From positions 8,551 through 72,550 of the forward strand of contig CAUFXR010000001.1 in NCBI GenBank assembly GCA_959596515.1: a DNA stretch of 64,000 bases, read 5' to 3'. Below, piece after piece: positions 25,446 through 34,378 of this stretch; position 1 is the stretch's first letter; every line of letters begins with the position of its first letter. Origin of the DNA: an uncultured Oscillospiraceae bacterium. GTDB taxonomy: Bacteria > Bacillota > Clostridia > Oscillospirales > Acutalibacteraceae. The translations under genes and the position numbers were made by a program. The notes under the pieces were generated by a model. It had not been told where the DNA came from. It ran no database searches and saw only the letters and a program-made list of their open reading frames with translations.

Positions 25446-27311
25446 TTACAGCGGACTCGCACCCTGCTCCTGCAGAAATGCCTGTATTTCCGGGATTGAT
25501 TTTGGGTACATATTCTTCAGCACAAACCGATACCAATTGTGGTCATTGTTGTTCCATAACAGCTTATGTCCAGAGCGTTGAATCAGGTAATCACTCATAT
25601 CCCAAGGGAGATGAGCGGCAAGGCACATCAATACCACATTATTGAGTGTTCCAATGGTATCTCCATTGATGATATGCCCGATAGTCTTTTCTGTGATCAT
25701 AGTTCGGCGGGAGAGTTCTGCCTGTGAGATGCCTCTCCATTTCAATAGTTCTTTCCATGCTTTCGTATAGTTATTGGAAAGACCATCCAATACTCTGGCT
25801 TCCTCCATAACCGTATCATGGATGAGTTTTTTCCTGCTTTCCGCATCAAGTTCTCCGTTTTCTCCCTTATACACGATATCAAAGTCGATGGGAGAGCCTT
25901 TGTCGCGATTCAGAAAACATTCCCGGTGATAGCGTTCCTCTACCTTGCCCCGAATGGAGAGATCAAATGCCAGACAGCACTCATCCACATGATACCGGGC
26001 GTAGTCGGTCATCAAAGTCTCGCCAGCTTCATTCTGATACACATACCTTGGATGGTTCAAAACAAAGTGCGAATCGATATAAACATAGCGCCCGGCATCT
26101 TTCAGCTTTGGATTAACAAGGCTCTGGATTGCCGCATCCTGCGCCGGAATGGAGTAAGTCTGGTTATGCTTGATTGAGCCTTTCTTATAGGCGTGTGGCT
26201 TTACATAATGTCCGTCTATGTAGATAAAGGCTCCCGCCGCTTCCTCATACCCGGCGTCAATCATACGCAGCTTTGCCGCCGTCCGGGAAACCATGAAAAA
26301 GGTCGCCAAATCTTCAATAACGAAAGGCATCAATTCACACAGTTCAAAAATGCCCAGTTCATCACGGTATTTTCGGATTGTAGCAGATGTCTGCCTCTTG
26401 AACATGGCAAGAGGCATCTGGATGCGGGGAGCAAGGGCGTTCGCCTGCCACTCCATCCACTTGGTATCATCGTTGTTTGGCCCCTCTACGCCACCGACAA
26501 CCTTACACTTAATCTGGCTTGCATCTTCGTTATATAGCTGCTCCAGTGCAAATGCCTTTTTATGGAGCTCCCAATGGACACATTCGTGAACAATGGTGTT
26601 ATTATATGCACCAAGATTCCGCTGAAAAGCTACCGATGGGTCAACGATGACGGTTCCCGGCATAACGTGCATTACCGTTTCTGCTGCCTTATCATCATCG
26701 TATAACTTTGCATCTGTTTCACGAAAATAGATCTGTCCGAAAACGCTCATGTCCTCCGATATGCGATGCCGAAGCACTGTGAGTCTCATACGTTTTGCCA
26801 GCTCGACAGGATCAATCCACATCGGTTGCAGCAGAGCTTCCTTGTAATACTTCCGCAGGAAAGCCTCAGCTTCTTTTTCCAGATTGTCCTTATTAATAAT
26901 CGGTACAAGCGCATTAGACATTGGACGCTTTTGCCGGTTACGGCTATTATACACACAGACCTCATAAATATCCAAATCACTCAGCCCACAATCCAGATCG
27001 CCACGGCAGCGAATCATGAACCATTGATGAGCCGCCTCGGTTTCATCGTTATGATAGCGGTCATCATCATGGACAATGAGCGTAGCGTCCATAACTACAT
27101 CGAATTCTATAGCAGAACCAGGGAGGTCAGACACATCGACAAACTGCAGATCGGTATCGTAAAGTTCTATTTCACCGACATTCCGGACTCTGTTAAGGCG
27201 CAAATCAAGAACAGAAGGGTCAACAGAAGTCAGAAAATCCTCAATTGCCCTCCACATCTGATTGTCAAGATTATTCTCAACATACTCCTTGAATGATCGG
27301 CTTTGTCTCAC
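25446..27311 (-). CDS. ImmA/IrrE-type metalloprotease with C-terminal HTH domain
   Basis: A 621-residue cytoplasmic protein. The zinc protease motif HECVH (242-246) lies in NTIVHECVHWELH, with a downstream Glu-rich helix (KWMEWQANALAPRI, about 285-298) supplying the third ligand, as in ImmA/IrrE. Residues 1-140 are a separate unrecognised N-terminal domain. A C-terminal XRE-like HTH lies near residues 530-590 (GISQAELSRRTMITEKTIGHIING). ImmA proteins cleave repressors of mobile elements, whereas IrrE proteins control stress responses. Here the protease and a DNA-binding domain share one chain, and the gene lies 26 bases after the HNH nuclease gene in the same operon. It may regulate or trigger the restriction system. 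The length is about three times that of ImmA. Confidence 0.78.
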   Translation of the reverse strand: MRQSRSFKEYVENNLDNQMWRAIEDFLTSVDPSVLDLRLNRVRNVGEIELYDTDLQFVDVSDLPGSAIEFDVVMDATLIVHDDDRYHNDETEAAHQWFMIRCRGDLDCGLSDLDIYEVCVYNSRNRQKRPMSNALVPIINKDNLEKEAEAFLRKYYKEALLQPMWIDPVELAKRMRLTVLRHRISEDMSVFGQIYFRETDAKLYDDDKAAETVMHVMPGTVIVDPSVAFQRNLGAYNNTIVHECVHWELHKKAFALEQLYNEDASQIKCKVVGGVEGPNNDDTKWMEWQANALAPRIQMPLAMFKRQTSATIRKYRDELGIFELCELMPFVIEDLATFFMVSRTAAKLRMIDAGYEEAAGAFIYIDGHYVKPHAYKKGSIKHNQTYSIPAQDAAIQSLVNPKLKDAGRYVYIDSHFVLNHPRYVYQNEAGETLMTDYARYHVDECCLAFDLSIRGKVEERYHRECFLNRDKGSPIDFDIVYKGENGELDAESRKKLIHDTVMEEARVLDGLSNNYTKAWKELLKWRGISQAELSRRTMITEKTIGHIINGDTIGTLNNVVLMCLAAHLPWDMSDYLIQRSGHKLLWNNNDHNWYRFVLKNMYPKSIPEIQAFLQEQGASPL

Positions 27312-27337
27312 ATGAAAGTCCTCCCCTCTAAGGCTAT

Positions 27338-28549
27338 TTAGTAGTTGAATTCAATGCCAGTTACGACAGAATTAAAATCGCAAGAGGGCAGAGCTTCAAA
27401 ATAATCTGTTCTGAGCCCAACATCTAACACATACATAAACGCTGCAAAATCATAAATAATTGGTTCGCCTTTATTGTCCATAATATTTTTCCGAATACTT
27501 TCTGTCTTAGCGATAAGGCAGGTGTATTGATACTGCTTATCTATAATTCGTGTATTCCCATTTGGATGTGCTTTCTGTAAATGCTGTCCGCTGGTTAGCG
27601 CAATGAGGTTTTCAATATAATCAGCAATCTCCTCAAATTCATTCTGGGGGAAGATGTGGTGCATATGTGTGGCCTTTTCGCCAACAGAAAAACGATCCAA
27701 TACTTCTGACATACCGTCCCTATGATCGTCATTGAATTTGCGAAGATACTTCATGGCTCTGCTGATACGGTACTGATACATCTGCTCGGTCTTCGGCTGC
27801 GGATTAAAATCACCACGAGCAACATTCTTATCCTTGCCTACGGCATCATCTCTCCAGTTGGTCTGGTTATACATGATTTTATCGTAGGTAATCATAGCCC
27901 TTGAAAAATGCCCTTTTTCCACACCCTTCTTGTGCAGTTTGCAGGCGAGTGGATTCAATACCTTGATAAAGATGCGGTTTGCCTCTACCGCTGTGTTGAT
28001 GGGTGTGTATCTGATGCAAAAATCAGAGAACCTGGTCTTCAGTTCTTGCAGGGACTCTTTTGTCTGTAACTCAAAAAAGGTCTCGAAACTGTCCCACAAG
28101 CCACTATCCTTCAGTGTCTTTTCGATATAAAGGCAAAGAAACTCGAAAGAATTCCGCTCACGGAGCGCAATATACTCCAACACATCCATGTTTTCCACAC
28201 TGAACTGGATAGTATTATGTACCACACCGTCCTCTCGTAGAACCCCCGCTGCCGCCAGCATCTTCATAGGCTGACGGAAAAATTTATTGTATTCGTCAAG
28301 CGTTGTCCTTATGGTCGGATCAGGTTTTCCAAACAAATGCTGAACATTCTGTATAGCGTACTCGGAGTGCCAAATATCCGGCGACTGGAATGGTTGCCGA
28401 CCTCCATTCTGAATATAATCCACGATACAGTCCGCTACAAAGCAGACTGCATCCAAGGCACACTTCTGGTCAATCCAGCGACCGTTCCCAGTTTTGCGGA
28501 CATCATAATCATGTTCATCCAAAAATCTCTGTAAAATATTACTCGTCAT
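27338..28549 (-). CDS. HNH endonuclease, predicted restriction enzyme
   Basis: A 403-residue protein. The C-terminal HNH domain shows THMHHIFPQNEF (His295, His297, His298), Asn314 in IENLIALTSGQH, and His323/His328 before PNGNT. This is the layout of the HNH subfamily that includes HphI-like restriction enzymes. The N-terminal 280 residues are probably for target recognition and dimerisation. The start codon overlaps the end of the methyltransferase gene by 11 bases, implying coupled translation and strongly supporting a restriction-modification pair. The recognition site cannot be read from sequence. It could instead be a nicking enzyme or a modification-dependent nuclease, but the tight pairing favours restriction. 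Confidence 0.8.
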   Translation of the reverse strand: MTSNILQRFLDEHDYDVRKTGNGRWIDQKCALDAVCFVADCIVDYIQNGGRQPFQSPDIWHSEYAIQNVQHLFGKPDPTIRTTLDEYNKFFRQPMKMLAAAGVLREDGVVHNTIQFSVENMDVLEYIALRERNSFEFLCLYIEKTLKDSGLWDSFETFFELQTKESLQELKTRFSDFCIRYTPINTAVEANRIFIKVLNPLACKLHKKGVEKGHFSRAMITYDKIMYNQTNWRDDAVGKDKNVARGDFNPQPKTEQMYQYRISRAMKYLRKFNDDHRDGMSEVLDRFSVGEKATHMHHIFPQNEFEEIADYIENLIALTSGQHLQKAHPNGNTRIIDKQYQYTCLIAKTESIRKNIMDNKGEPIIYDFAAFMYVLDVGLRTDYFEALPSCDFNSVVTGIEFNY

Positions 28550-31064
28550 CTTCTTTTAACACCCCATAAAAATACACACTTGTCTTGTCCACATTAATGG
28601 ACTGCGTTGACAGATTTCTTGCAATCCCGTAAAACCGCCTATATTCCTCTGTTGAGAAATAGGCCCTTTGCCTCTTAGTAAGCCGTAGCGGTTTTTTCGG
28701 AATCAGAACTGCGACCGAACCATCCGCAATGGTTCCGGGAAGATTCTCAATGACTCGTGGATTATAAGTCATATTCGGAGTTAGGTAAACATTATAATCA
28801 TTTACATATCGGTATGCTGAAAGCCCAACAGCCTTTTCTTTCGGCAGGTAGACGTCATAATCCGAAATGTGCGTGACGCCCTGTCCATCATCATTAATAT
28901 TCCTTGCTTTAATTACCCACAAGGAAGAACCATCTTGTTTGTGGCGCGTAATGGACTTTGTAATTTGTCTGTCACGAAACACTGAGAACATATCAAACTG
29001 CAGTTTATCAGCAACATTATCAAACTGCTCATCCCGATAAATGATGAAATAAGGAAATCTCTCATCCGTCAAATAGGATTGCTGCCGAACGGATTTTCGG
29101 TTGAACTTCATGCTATAGACCGTTGTTTCTTTCGGCTTCATCTTTGGATATACGATGAGGCACATGGTCTCAATCGACACCCCGGTGAAACCGTAGCGGC
29201 CGAAGTCGATAATTGTATCTATCCGCATCTGCCGTAGAAGATTTCTCGTCTCCTCAAATTCATCTGTACTGAGTAATGTCTTGTTCAGCACTAGGGCAAC
29301 ACAATCGCTACAGCAGGCACATTTTTCCAAAAACATCTCCGAGAGATTATTGGTGACTTTGTTTGCGTTTGACGCAAGAGAAATTTCAATTTCAGGCGTC
29401 CTTTTTTTCAGTTTCGAGAAAGGCGGATTGCCGACCGCCAAGTCATACCGATACGTTGTGTGGTAGGTAAGGAAATCCTGACATATGCAGTTGATTGTAA
29501 AATTCTGCGGAATGTCAAGTTTCTCCAGCATGATGTTGAGTGTCTCAATACTATCCGGATCGATATCTACCACATCCAGGATGACATGGGGAACATCTTC
29601 ATATCGCTTGAACAGAAAAGGGATGAAGCTACCCGCTCCTACGGACGGTTCTAATATGCGAATTTCATCCTTGCTGAACGTTGGTAAACTCCCCATAATC
29701 TCGTTCACAATGAACTTATTTGTGTAAAATGCAGCATTCTTTTCCCTGCGGGCATTGCAAAGCTCTGTAATCCGCATAAGCGATGCTGCATCCAACTTCA
29801 GAGGATTATCCCTCAAAAAGGCACACAGGCTTTCCCGCTCATCTAAATGATTGTCAGCGATAATCCTATTAATTTCAATAGACTCACACCTTTTTTGGCT
29901 CAACTTGCTACGAATTGCCTCAGCAAGCTGCCGCATGATTTCAGTTGGTACAGCCTCGCCCAAACACTGCCGGATGTTCATTTCATGGTTTTTATAAATA
30001 TTCTTTTTTTCCTTATCCGAGAGCGCATTCAGTTCATCGAGGCTCATATCCACCCAGCGGAAATCGTCAGGGATCGTCATCATCGCCATGAGTTCCCTGA
30101 TGCTGTAAACTCTATCCTGTTCTGGATGAATCGTATTTTGCGCAGCCAGTTGGTCGTTGCGGGTATGAACACACTGAATAAAGCGGTCCCAAGGCTGCCT
30201 TGTGTATTTATCCCGATTTTTCCTAATGTTCTCAACGATTTTGCCGTCAACCACCCTGTGCGGGCGCTTGGCAGGATCAGCATTGTCAAATGCGGATTCA
30301 CCCTCCCTCAGATCATGAATCCACTCGCGCATTTCGGGCTTATATGTGCGAAATGCGTGATAAAAATCCGTTGCGCAGATTTCTCCCCATTCCAGTCTTG
30401 GGAAATCATAAATCACTTCCCGTAGTGTCTTTTCCGGTCGGAATTCCGGATAAATGTCATACGGCGTGATGTTGTTCCGATAGGCCTTCTCGACACCAAT
30501 CATCAATGTTCTCGTCCGTGAAGAGTTCGAGCCATAATTCATAAAGTTCAGAATTCGTCCGGAAATGATATAATCCTTTCCGAGAGTCTCCCTGACATAC
30601 TCTCCAATGGGCACAGTCCGTCCATCGGGTGTAATGCAGAGTGTTTTCTGAAACGCCATGACATTCTCAAGAATGAAGAATCTTGGATTAATCCGGCGGA
30701 TAATCTCAACAGATTCAACCACAAGGCTATTCCTGTTTATTTCCTTACCGTTCTTTTTATGGTTAATGACGCTGATACCCTGACAGGGTGGCGTAGCAAT
30801 GATGACGTCCACACGATCATTTCCTTTTTTCTCCCACCTGTGGATCTCATCATAAATTCTCTGCTTAATCTCATCGGATGTGATATCTCCAACAATATAA
30901 CCGGAATCAAATTCACATTTATGATTACAGCGTTGCACTTGCATCCTGCGCTCTATGATTTCATTCGTAGCAATGCAATGATATCCTTCCATTTGGAAAC
31001 CGTGGCAGCCTACACCGGCTGAACTAAACAGCGTCACATATGTTAGGCTTTTATCTTTTAACAT
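28539..31064 (-). CDS. fused C5-cytosine and N6-adenine DNA methyltransferase
   Basis: One 841-residue protein with two complete methyltransferase modules. Residues 1-385 are a C5-cytosine enzyme: motif I FSSAGVGCHGF (13-23), motif IV PPCQG with catalytic Cys94 (92-96), motif VI ENV (133-135), motif VIII SSRTRT (181-186) and motif X QCLGEAVP (366-373). Residues 435-841 are an N6-adenine enzyme of the gamma class: motif I LEPSVGAGSF (471-480) and motif IV NPPF (546-549), then a target-recognition region. Two different activities in one chain suit an asymmetric recognition site, one strand taking m5C and the other m6A. It lies 18 bases after the XRE regulator gene and overlaps the HNH nuclease gene. 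Confidence 0.88.
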   Translation of the reverse strand: MLKDKSLTYVTLFSSAGVGCHGFQMEGYHCIATNEIIERRMQVQRCNHKCEFDSGYIVGDITSDEIKQRIYDEIHRWEKKGNDRVDVIIATPPCQGISVINHKKNGKEINRNSLVVESVEIIRRINPRFFILENVMAFQKTLCITPDGRTVPIGEYVRETLGKDYIISGRILNFMNYGSNSSRTRTLMIGVEKAYRNNITPYDIYPEFRPEKTLREVIYDFPRLEWGEICATDFYHAFRTYKPEMREWIHDLREGESAFDNADPAKRPHRVVDGKIVENIRKNRDKYTRQPWDRFIQCVHTRNDQLAAQNTIHPEQDRVYSIRELMAMMTIPDDFRWVDMSLDELNALSDKEKKNIYKNHEMNIRQCLGEAVPTEIMRQLAEAIRSKLSQKRCESIEINRIIADNHLDERESLCAFLRDNPLKLDAASLMRITELCNARREKNAAFYTNKFIVNEIMGSLPTFSKDEIRILEPSVGAGSFIPFLFKRYEDVPHVILDVVDIDPDSIETLNIMLEKLDIPQNFTINCICQDFLTYHTTYRYDLAVGNPPFSKLKKRTPEIEISLASNANKVTNNLSEMFLEKCACCSDCVALVLNKTLLSTDEFEETRNLLRQMRIDTIIDFGRYGFTGVSIETMCLIVYPKMKPKETTVYSMKFNRKSVRQQSYLTDERFPYFIIYRDEQFDNVADKLQFDMFSVFRDRQITKSITRHKQDGSSLWVIKARNINDDGQGVTHISDYDVYLPKEKAVGLSAYRYVNDYNVYLTPNMTYNPRVIENLPGTIADGSVAVLIPKKPLRLTKRQRAYFSTEEYRRFYGIARNLSTQSINVDKTSVYFYGVLKEDDE

Positions 31065-31082
31065 TAGAAACCTCCGTAAACG

Positions 31083-31283
31083 CTATTTCTTATATTCTAC
31101 AATATCGCCGAAATCCGCATCTAAAACAGCGCATATCTTTTCAAGAACAGCCAAAGTTACTTCTTGATCTTTCTTCATCCGAGTAACGGTATTTGGCGCA
31201 ATATCGGCTGCTCTCCGCATATCAGCGACACTCATATTTTTATCAATTAACAATTTCCACAATCTGTTATATGAAACTGACAT
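31083..31283 (-). CDS. small XRE-family HTH regulator (controller-like)
   Basis: A 66-residue protein made almost entirely of a Cro/C1-type HTH: MSVADMRRAADIAPNTVTRMKK forms helices 1-3, followed by VTLAVLEKICAVLDADFGDIVEY. It is first in the operon with the methyltransferase and HNH genes. This is the usual place for a controller protein that delays nuclease expression, although controller proteins are normally a little longer. It could also be a generic YozG-type regulator. The dyad repeats upstream (31466-31540) are candidate binding sites. Confidence 0.8.
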   Translation of the reverse strand: MSVSYNRLWKLLIDKNMSVADMRRAADIAPNTVTRMKKDQEVTLAVLEKICAVLDADFGDIVEYKK

Positions 31284-31892
31284 GTCTGTCCTCCAACTCT
31301 AACAGCAACATTATGTACTTTACGGGTTCTGCAAGTCACAAAACCCATTTAAAATTATAGCACAAAGCTACGCTTGTTGCAATAGAATCTCGCATTTAGT
31401 TGCGATTTTTTATTTAAGCAGTTCGAGAATCCCCGTTCTATCTGCTTCGTTTAATTCTAAAACAATCTTTTAGCGATAGACCTTACATTTTAACGATAGC
31501 CCTACTCTGTAACGATAGCTTTTCTATCGTTACAGAGTACCGCTGAAAAGGGCGAATTACCCTGGCAAGACCGCCGTTTTGTCTATGCCGCCACAGTGCC
31601 AGAAGTTAAAAAACCGCCCAGAAACGGCGGATTTACGGCATTTTTGAGGGTATGGAATTGTATCAATCTCGGCGTGGTTTTGTCCATTAAACTTATCAAC
31701 TCCACATACCATTTATCCAACCTGTCAACTCAACACCCCCAATATCAAAATCAACCACTCAACTCTCCGCCATTTTTCACAGTAGACCAGTTCCCACTTA
31801 CCCGTAAAATTAAAAAATCCGGGAACCAGAACCTGTCTTATGACAAGCCCCGACTCCCGGAAATTCCTTGTTTTCTACACTTTTTCGCTATC
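31284..31892. other. intergenic region at the right end of the island
   Basis: About 600 AT-rich bases with no believable gene. It holds a small hairpin with a T-run at 31390-31410, the CGATAG repeats at 31466-31540, and a hairpin built from TCCGGGA and TCCCGGA near 31829-31861 that may terminate the minus-strand rumA-type gene. A 104-residue open frame at 31596-31910 has no ribosome binding site and is Pro/Asn-rich, so it was not annotated. Confidence 0.55.
31466..31540. repeat. CGATAG direct repeats ending in a 16-bp perfect dyad
   Basis: Three spaced copies of TTAGCGATAG, TTAACGATAG and GTAACGATAG read in one direction. The last one is part of a perfect 16-bp inverted repeat (31504-31519 and 31525-31540, 5-nt loop). 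This may be an operator or iteron set for the island, or the end of a mobile element. Confidence 0.7.
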
Positions 31893-33254
31893 TTATTCTT
31901 TGACTTTTGACATCAATACTACGCACTCCACATGAGCGGTCCGGGGAAACAAATCCACCGGGGTCAGCTTCCGCAGAGAATAGCCCATTTCCCGCAAACA
32001 TTTTACATCTCTGGCAAGCGTGGCCGGATCACAGGATACATAAACTATCCGCCGCGGCGCCATCCCAACAATATGTTCCAGCACCTGAGGACTGCATCCC
32101 TTTCTGGGCGGATCTACCACCACGACCGCTGGGTGTTCTCCCCGCTCTCGTAGCATCTGGGCCGCCTGCGCCGAATCTCCGCAAATAAACTCTATATTCT
32201 CCACACCGTTTCTGATGGCGTTGGCCTTAGCATCCTCAATAGCCTCCGGCACTACCTCCACGCCGATCACCTTGCCCGCCTGAGAGGCCATCGTCATTCC
32301 GATCGTTCCCGTGCCGCAGTAGAGATCCAGCACAGTATCCTCTTTTTCCAGTGAAGCGTATTCTCTGGCAAGGCCATAGAGGACCTCCGCTTGATCCCGG
32401 TTTACCTGGTAAAACGACAGGGGAGACAAGAAAAAGGATAGTCCACATAAACGATCGACAAGTCCATCTTTGCCCCAAAGAGTTTGACAACGCTTTCCCA
32501 GAATCACATTTGTTTTTTCCAGATTACTATTAAAAATCACACTTTCCAGCCGAGGAAGGGCCTTCCGCAACTGATGGACCAGTTCCTCACTGTGGGGAAG
32601 CTTATTTCCATTTCCCACTAGACATACCATCAACGCTCCGGTAGCCGAGGCCTCTCGAAGATAAAGATGGCGCAAAAGTCCACGGTGAGATTCCTCATGG
32701 TAAACCGGAACACTGTATTCTTCCATCCATCGCTTCACAACGGCTATTGCCTGAGAAAACACCTGCGGCTGCAAAGGACAATCCGCGATCGGGACAATCC
32801 TATGGCTGTGAAGAGCATAAAATCCCAAAATCTCTTTACCCTGCCGATCAACGCCCACAGGAAGCTGAGCCTTATTGCGATACCGGTCGGTTTTTGCCGC
32901 GCCAATCACCGGGGGAACCACAAAGTTCTCAAAGCCGCCGATCCGTCGAATTGCATCCTCTACCCGCTGACGCTTGGCCTGAAGTTCCGCTTCGTAGGAA
33001 ATATGGCGAAAACTACATCCGCCGCACTGAGAAAAACAGGGGCAATCTGGCGTTACCCGATCTTTTGACGAAACAAGTATCTCTTCGGTTTTCCCGAAAG
33101 CGTAATTTTTCAGCACCTTAACCAGCCGGACCCGGATCGTGTCTCCGGCCGCGGCCCCTGGGACGAACACCGCCATACCATCCAAACGTCCCACACCGTT
33201 CCCCTCCGCGGTATAACCGGTAATTTCTATGGTCGCTATCTCGTTTTTACGCAT
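31893..33254 (-). CDS. rlmD: 23S rRNA (uracil-5) methyltransferase, RlmD/RlmCD type
   Basis: A 453-residue enzyme that methylates uracil C5 in 23S rRNA using SAM. It has an N-terminal TRAM RNA-binding domain (ATIEITGYTAEGNGVGRLDG, residues 6-25), cluster cysteines in CPCFSQCGGC, the SAM motif DLYCGTGTIGM, DPPRKG, and the catalytic Cys in YVSCDPA. It ends normally at HVECVVLMSKVKE. It differs from the gene at 20803-22491 by having TRAM and lacking a C-terminal tail. ATG 33254 has GGGATGG five bases before it; GTG 33272 and ATG 33263 are alternatives that overlap azlD. It is the third gene of an azlC-azlD operon, an arrangement without an obvious functional reason. Confidence 0.9.
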   Translation of the reverse strand: MRKNEIATIEITGYTAEGNGVGRLDGMAVFVPGAAAGDTIRVRLVKVLKNYAFGKTEEILVSSKDRVTPDCPCFSQCGGCSFRHISYEAELQAKRQRVEDAIRRIGGFENFVVPPVIGAAKTDRYRNKAQLPVGVDRQGKEILGFYALHSHRIVPIADCPLQPQVFSQAIAVVKRWMEEYSVPVYHEESHRGLLRHLYLREASATGALMVCLVGNGNKLPHSEELVHQLRKALPRLESVIFNSNLEKTNVILGKRCQTLWGKDGLVDRLCGLSFFLSPLSFYQVNRDQAEVLYGLAREYASLEKEDTVLDLYCGTGTIGMTMASQAGKVIGVEVVPEAIEDAKANAIRNGVENIEFICGDSAQAAQMLRERGEHPAVVVVDPPRKGCSPQVLEHIVGMAPRRIVYVSCDPATLARDVKCLREMGYSLRKLTPVDLFPRTAHVECVVLMSKVKE

Positions 33255-33256
33255 CG

Positions 33257-33595
33257 TTACCATCCCATCCACAATAGGCCCTGCTGCACAATAAACACGG
33301 CAGCCGTGGAAGCCAAAGCCACAGTTAAAAGTCCCCGATTATGGTAAGCCAAAACCAGCGCCACCAGCAAACCCACCGCCGCAGACGGAATTCCAACCGC
33401 AGGATTATCGGATGTGGAGTAAAGGATCGCCGGGAATGTCATGGCACTCAGCACCGCATAGGGCACATAGGTTAAAAAAGACCGGATAAATCGGTTTTGA
33501 ATCTTACGCTTAAAAACCGCCATTGGCAGCATACGTGGCAGATAAGTGACCAAAGCCATTACCGCCGTAGCCGCTAACACCATACCATAATTCAT
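33257..33595 (-). CDS. azlD: AzlD family branched-chain amino acid transport subunit
   Basis: A 112-residue membrane protein with three to four hydrophobic segments. It begins with ATAVMALVTYLPRMLPMAVFKRK, the AzlD signature region. Together with AzlC it forms the AzlCD/YgaZH exporter of branched-chain amino acids and analogues. Its start codon overlaps the azlC stop by one base, so translation is coupled. The family length is 100-115 residues. Confidence 0.92.
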   Translation of the reverse strand: MNYGMVLAATAVMALVTYLPRMLPMAVFKRKIQNRFIRSFLTYVPYAVLSAMTFPAILYSTSDNPAVGIPSAAVGLLVALVLAYHNRGLLTVALASTAAVFIVQQGLLWMGW

Positions 33596-34335
33596 CAGTC
33601 CGCCTCCTTTTCCTCAGGAGGCGTTTCCGCATCCACAGGGAAACGCATCGCCGTAATCCCCGCGGCGATAACCGCGCAGATGATAATGACCCATCCGCTG
33701 GAAATTTGGTTCAGGCCCGGTATGTAATAGAACAGGCAGCTTAAAACCGCCGCCAGTACTACGGTAATCGCCACCGGTTTGGCCTCACGGCTGGGAGGGA
33801 TAATGATGGCGATAAACATTCCGTAGATAGCGATTCCCAGGGCGCTTCTCACAGAAAGAGGCAAAATCCCGGTCGCCGTGGCGCCCAGCGCTGTGCCAAG
33901 CGCCCATCCCACATAGGGAGTCAAAATCAATCCCGCCAGATAACGGGTGGTCAATTCCTTTTTCTGCCGTATCGCTACGGCGAACACCTCGTCCGTAACC
34001 CCAAAAGAGAGAATCAGCCGTTCCACCATTTTCATATTCGGGTCCAGCTTTTGGGAAAGCGACAGGGACATAAGCATATACCGAATATTGATGACAAAGG
34101 TCGTAACGGCGATCTCCAGCAGGGTGCCACCGGAAAGGATCAGGGCGGTTCCGGCGAACTGGCCCGCCGAGGTCAGATTCGTCATGGAAATCAGCAGGGA
34201 CGACCAGGGAGCCAGACCGCCCTCTGTGGCCATCATTCCGAAGGTGAACGCTACGGAAATATAGCCAAGACAAATGGGTAAACCATCTTTAAGCCCCTGC
34301 TGGAACAAGGGACTATCCACTTTTTGCTGCGACAA
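33595..34335 (-). CDS. azlC: AzlC family branched-chain amino acid exporter
   Basis: A 246-residue membrane protein with about seven hydrophobic segments. It begins QQGLKDGLPICLGYISVAFTFGMMA and contains SLLISMTNLTSAGQFAG, the conserved AzlC region. It exports branched-chain amino acids with AzlD. The start is TTG 34335, with AGGAG ten bases upstream. The acidic tail (DAETPPEEKEAD) is unremarkable. It forms an operon with azlD and rlmD, 43 bases after the DHHW-family gene on the same strand. Confidence 0.92.
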   Translation of the reverse strand: MSQQKVDSPLFQQGLKDGLPICLGYISVAFTFGMMATEGGLAPWSSLLISMTNLTSAGQFAGTALILSGGTLLEIAVTTFVINIRYMLMSLSLSQKLDPNMKMVERLILSFGVTDEVFAVAIRQKKELTTRYLAGLILTPYVGWALGTALGATATGILPLSVRSALGIAIYGMFIAIIIPPSREAKPVAITVVLAAVLSCLFYYIPGLNQISSGWVIIICAVIAAGITAMRFPVDAETPPEEKEAD

Positions 34336-34378
34336 GTTTTACACACTCCTATATCATAACCTTTGAGGAAAGTAGCGT

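Larger units (their letters stand above)
22190..31892. mobile_element. AT-rich genomic island between two convergent rumA-type genes
   Basis: About 9.7 kb. From roughly 22190, within the 3' part of rumA, to the end of the second rumA-type gene, base composition is visibly lower in GC and codon use differs from both flanks. Cargo: a rolling-circle Rep with an origin-like region, a lipoprotein, a flavin reductase, an ImmA/IrrE-HTH protein, an HNH nuclease, a fused m5C/m6A methyltransferase and an XRE regulator. No integrase, relaxase or transposase is visible, so this is a remnant or a passive cassette. Both flanking rumA genes contain CATGTGGAG at the HVE codons, but in opposite orientation, so these are not a simple direct-repeat pair. 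Exact ends were not defined. Confidence 0.65.

Noticed and set aside
31596..31910. 104-residue frame at the island right end
   Set aside because: Low-complexity Asn/Pro sequence, no ribosome binding site, and it overlaps the end of rlmD.
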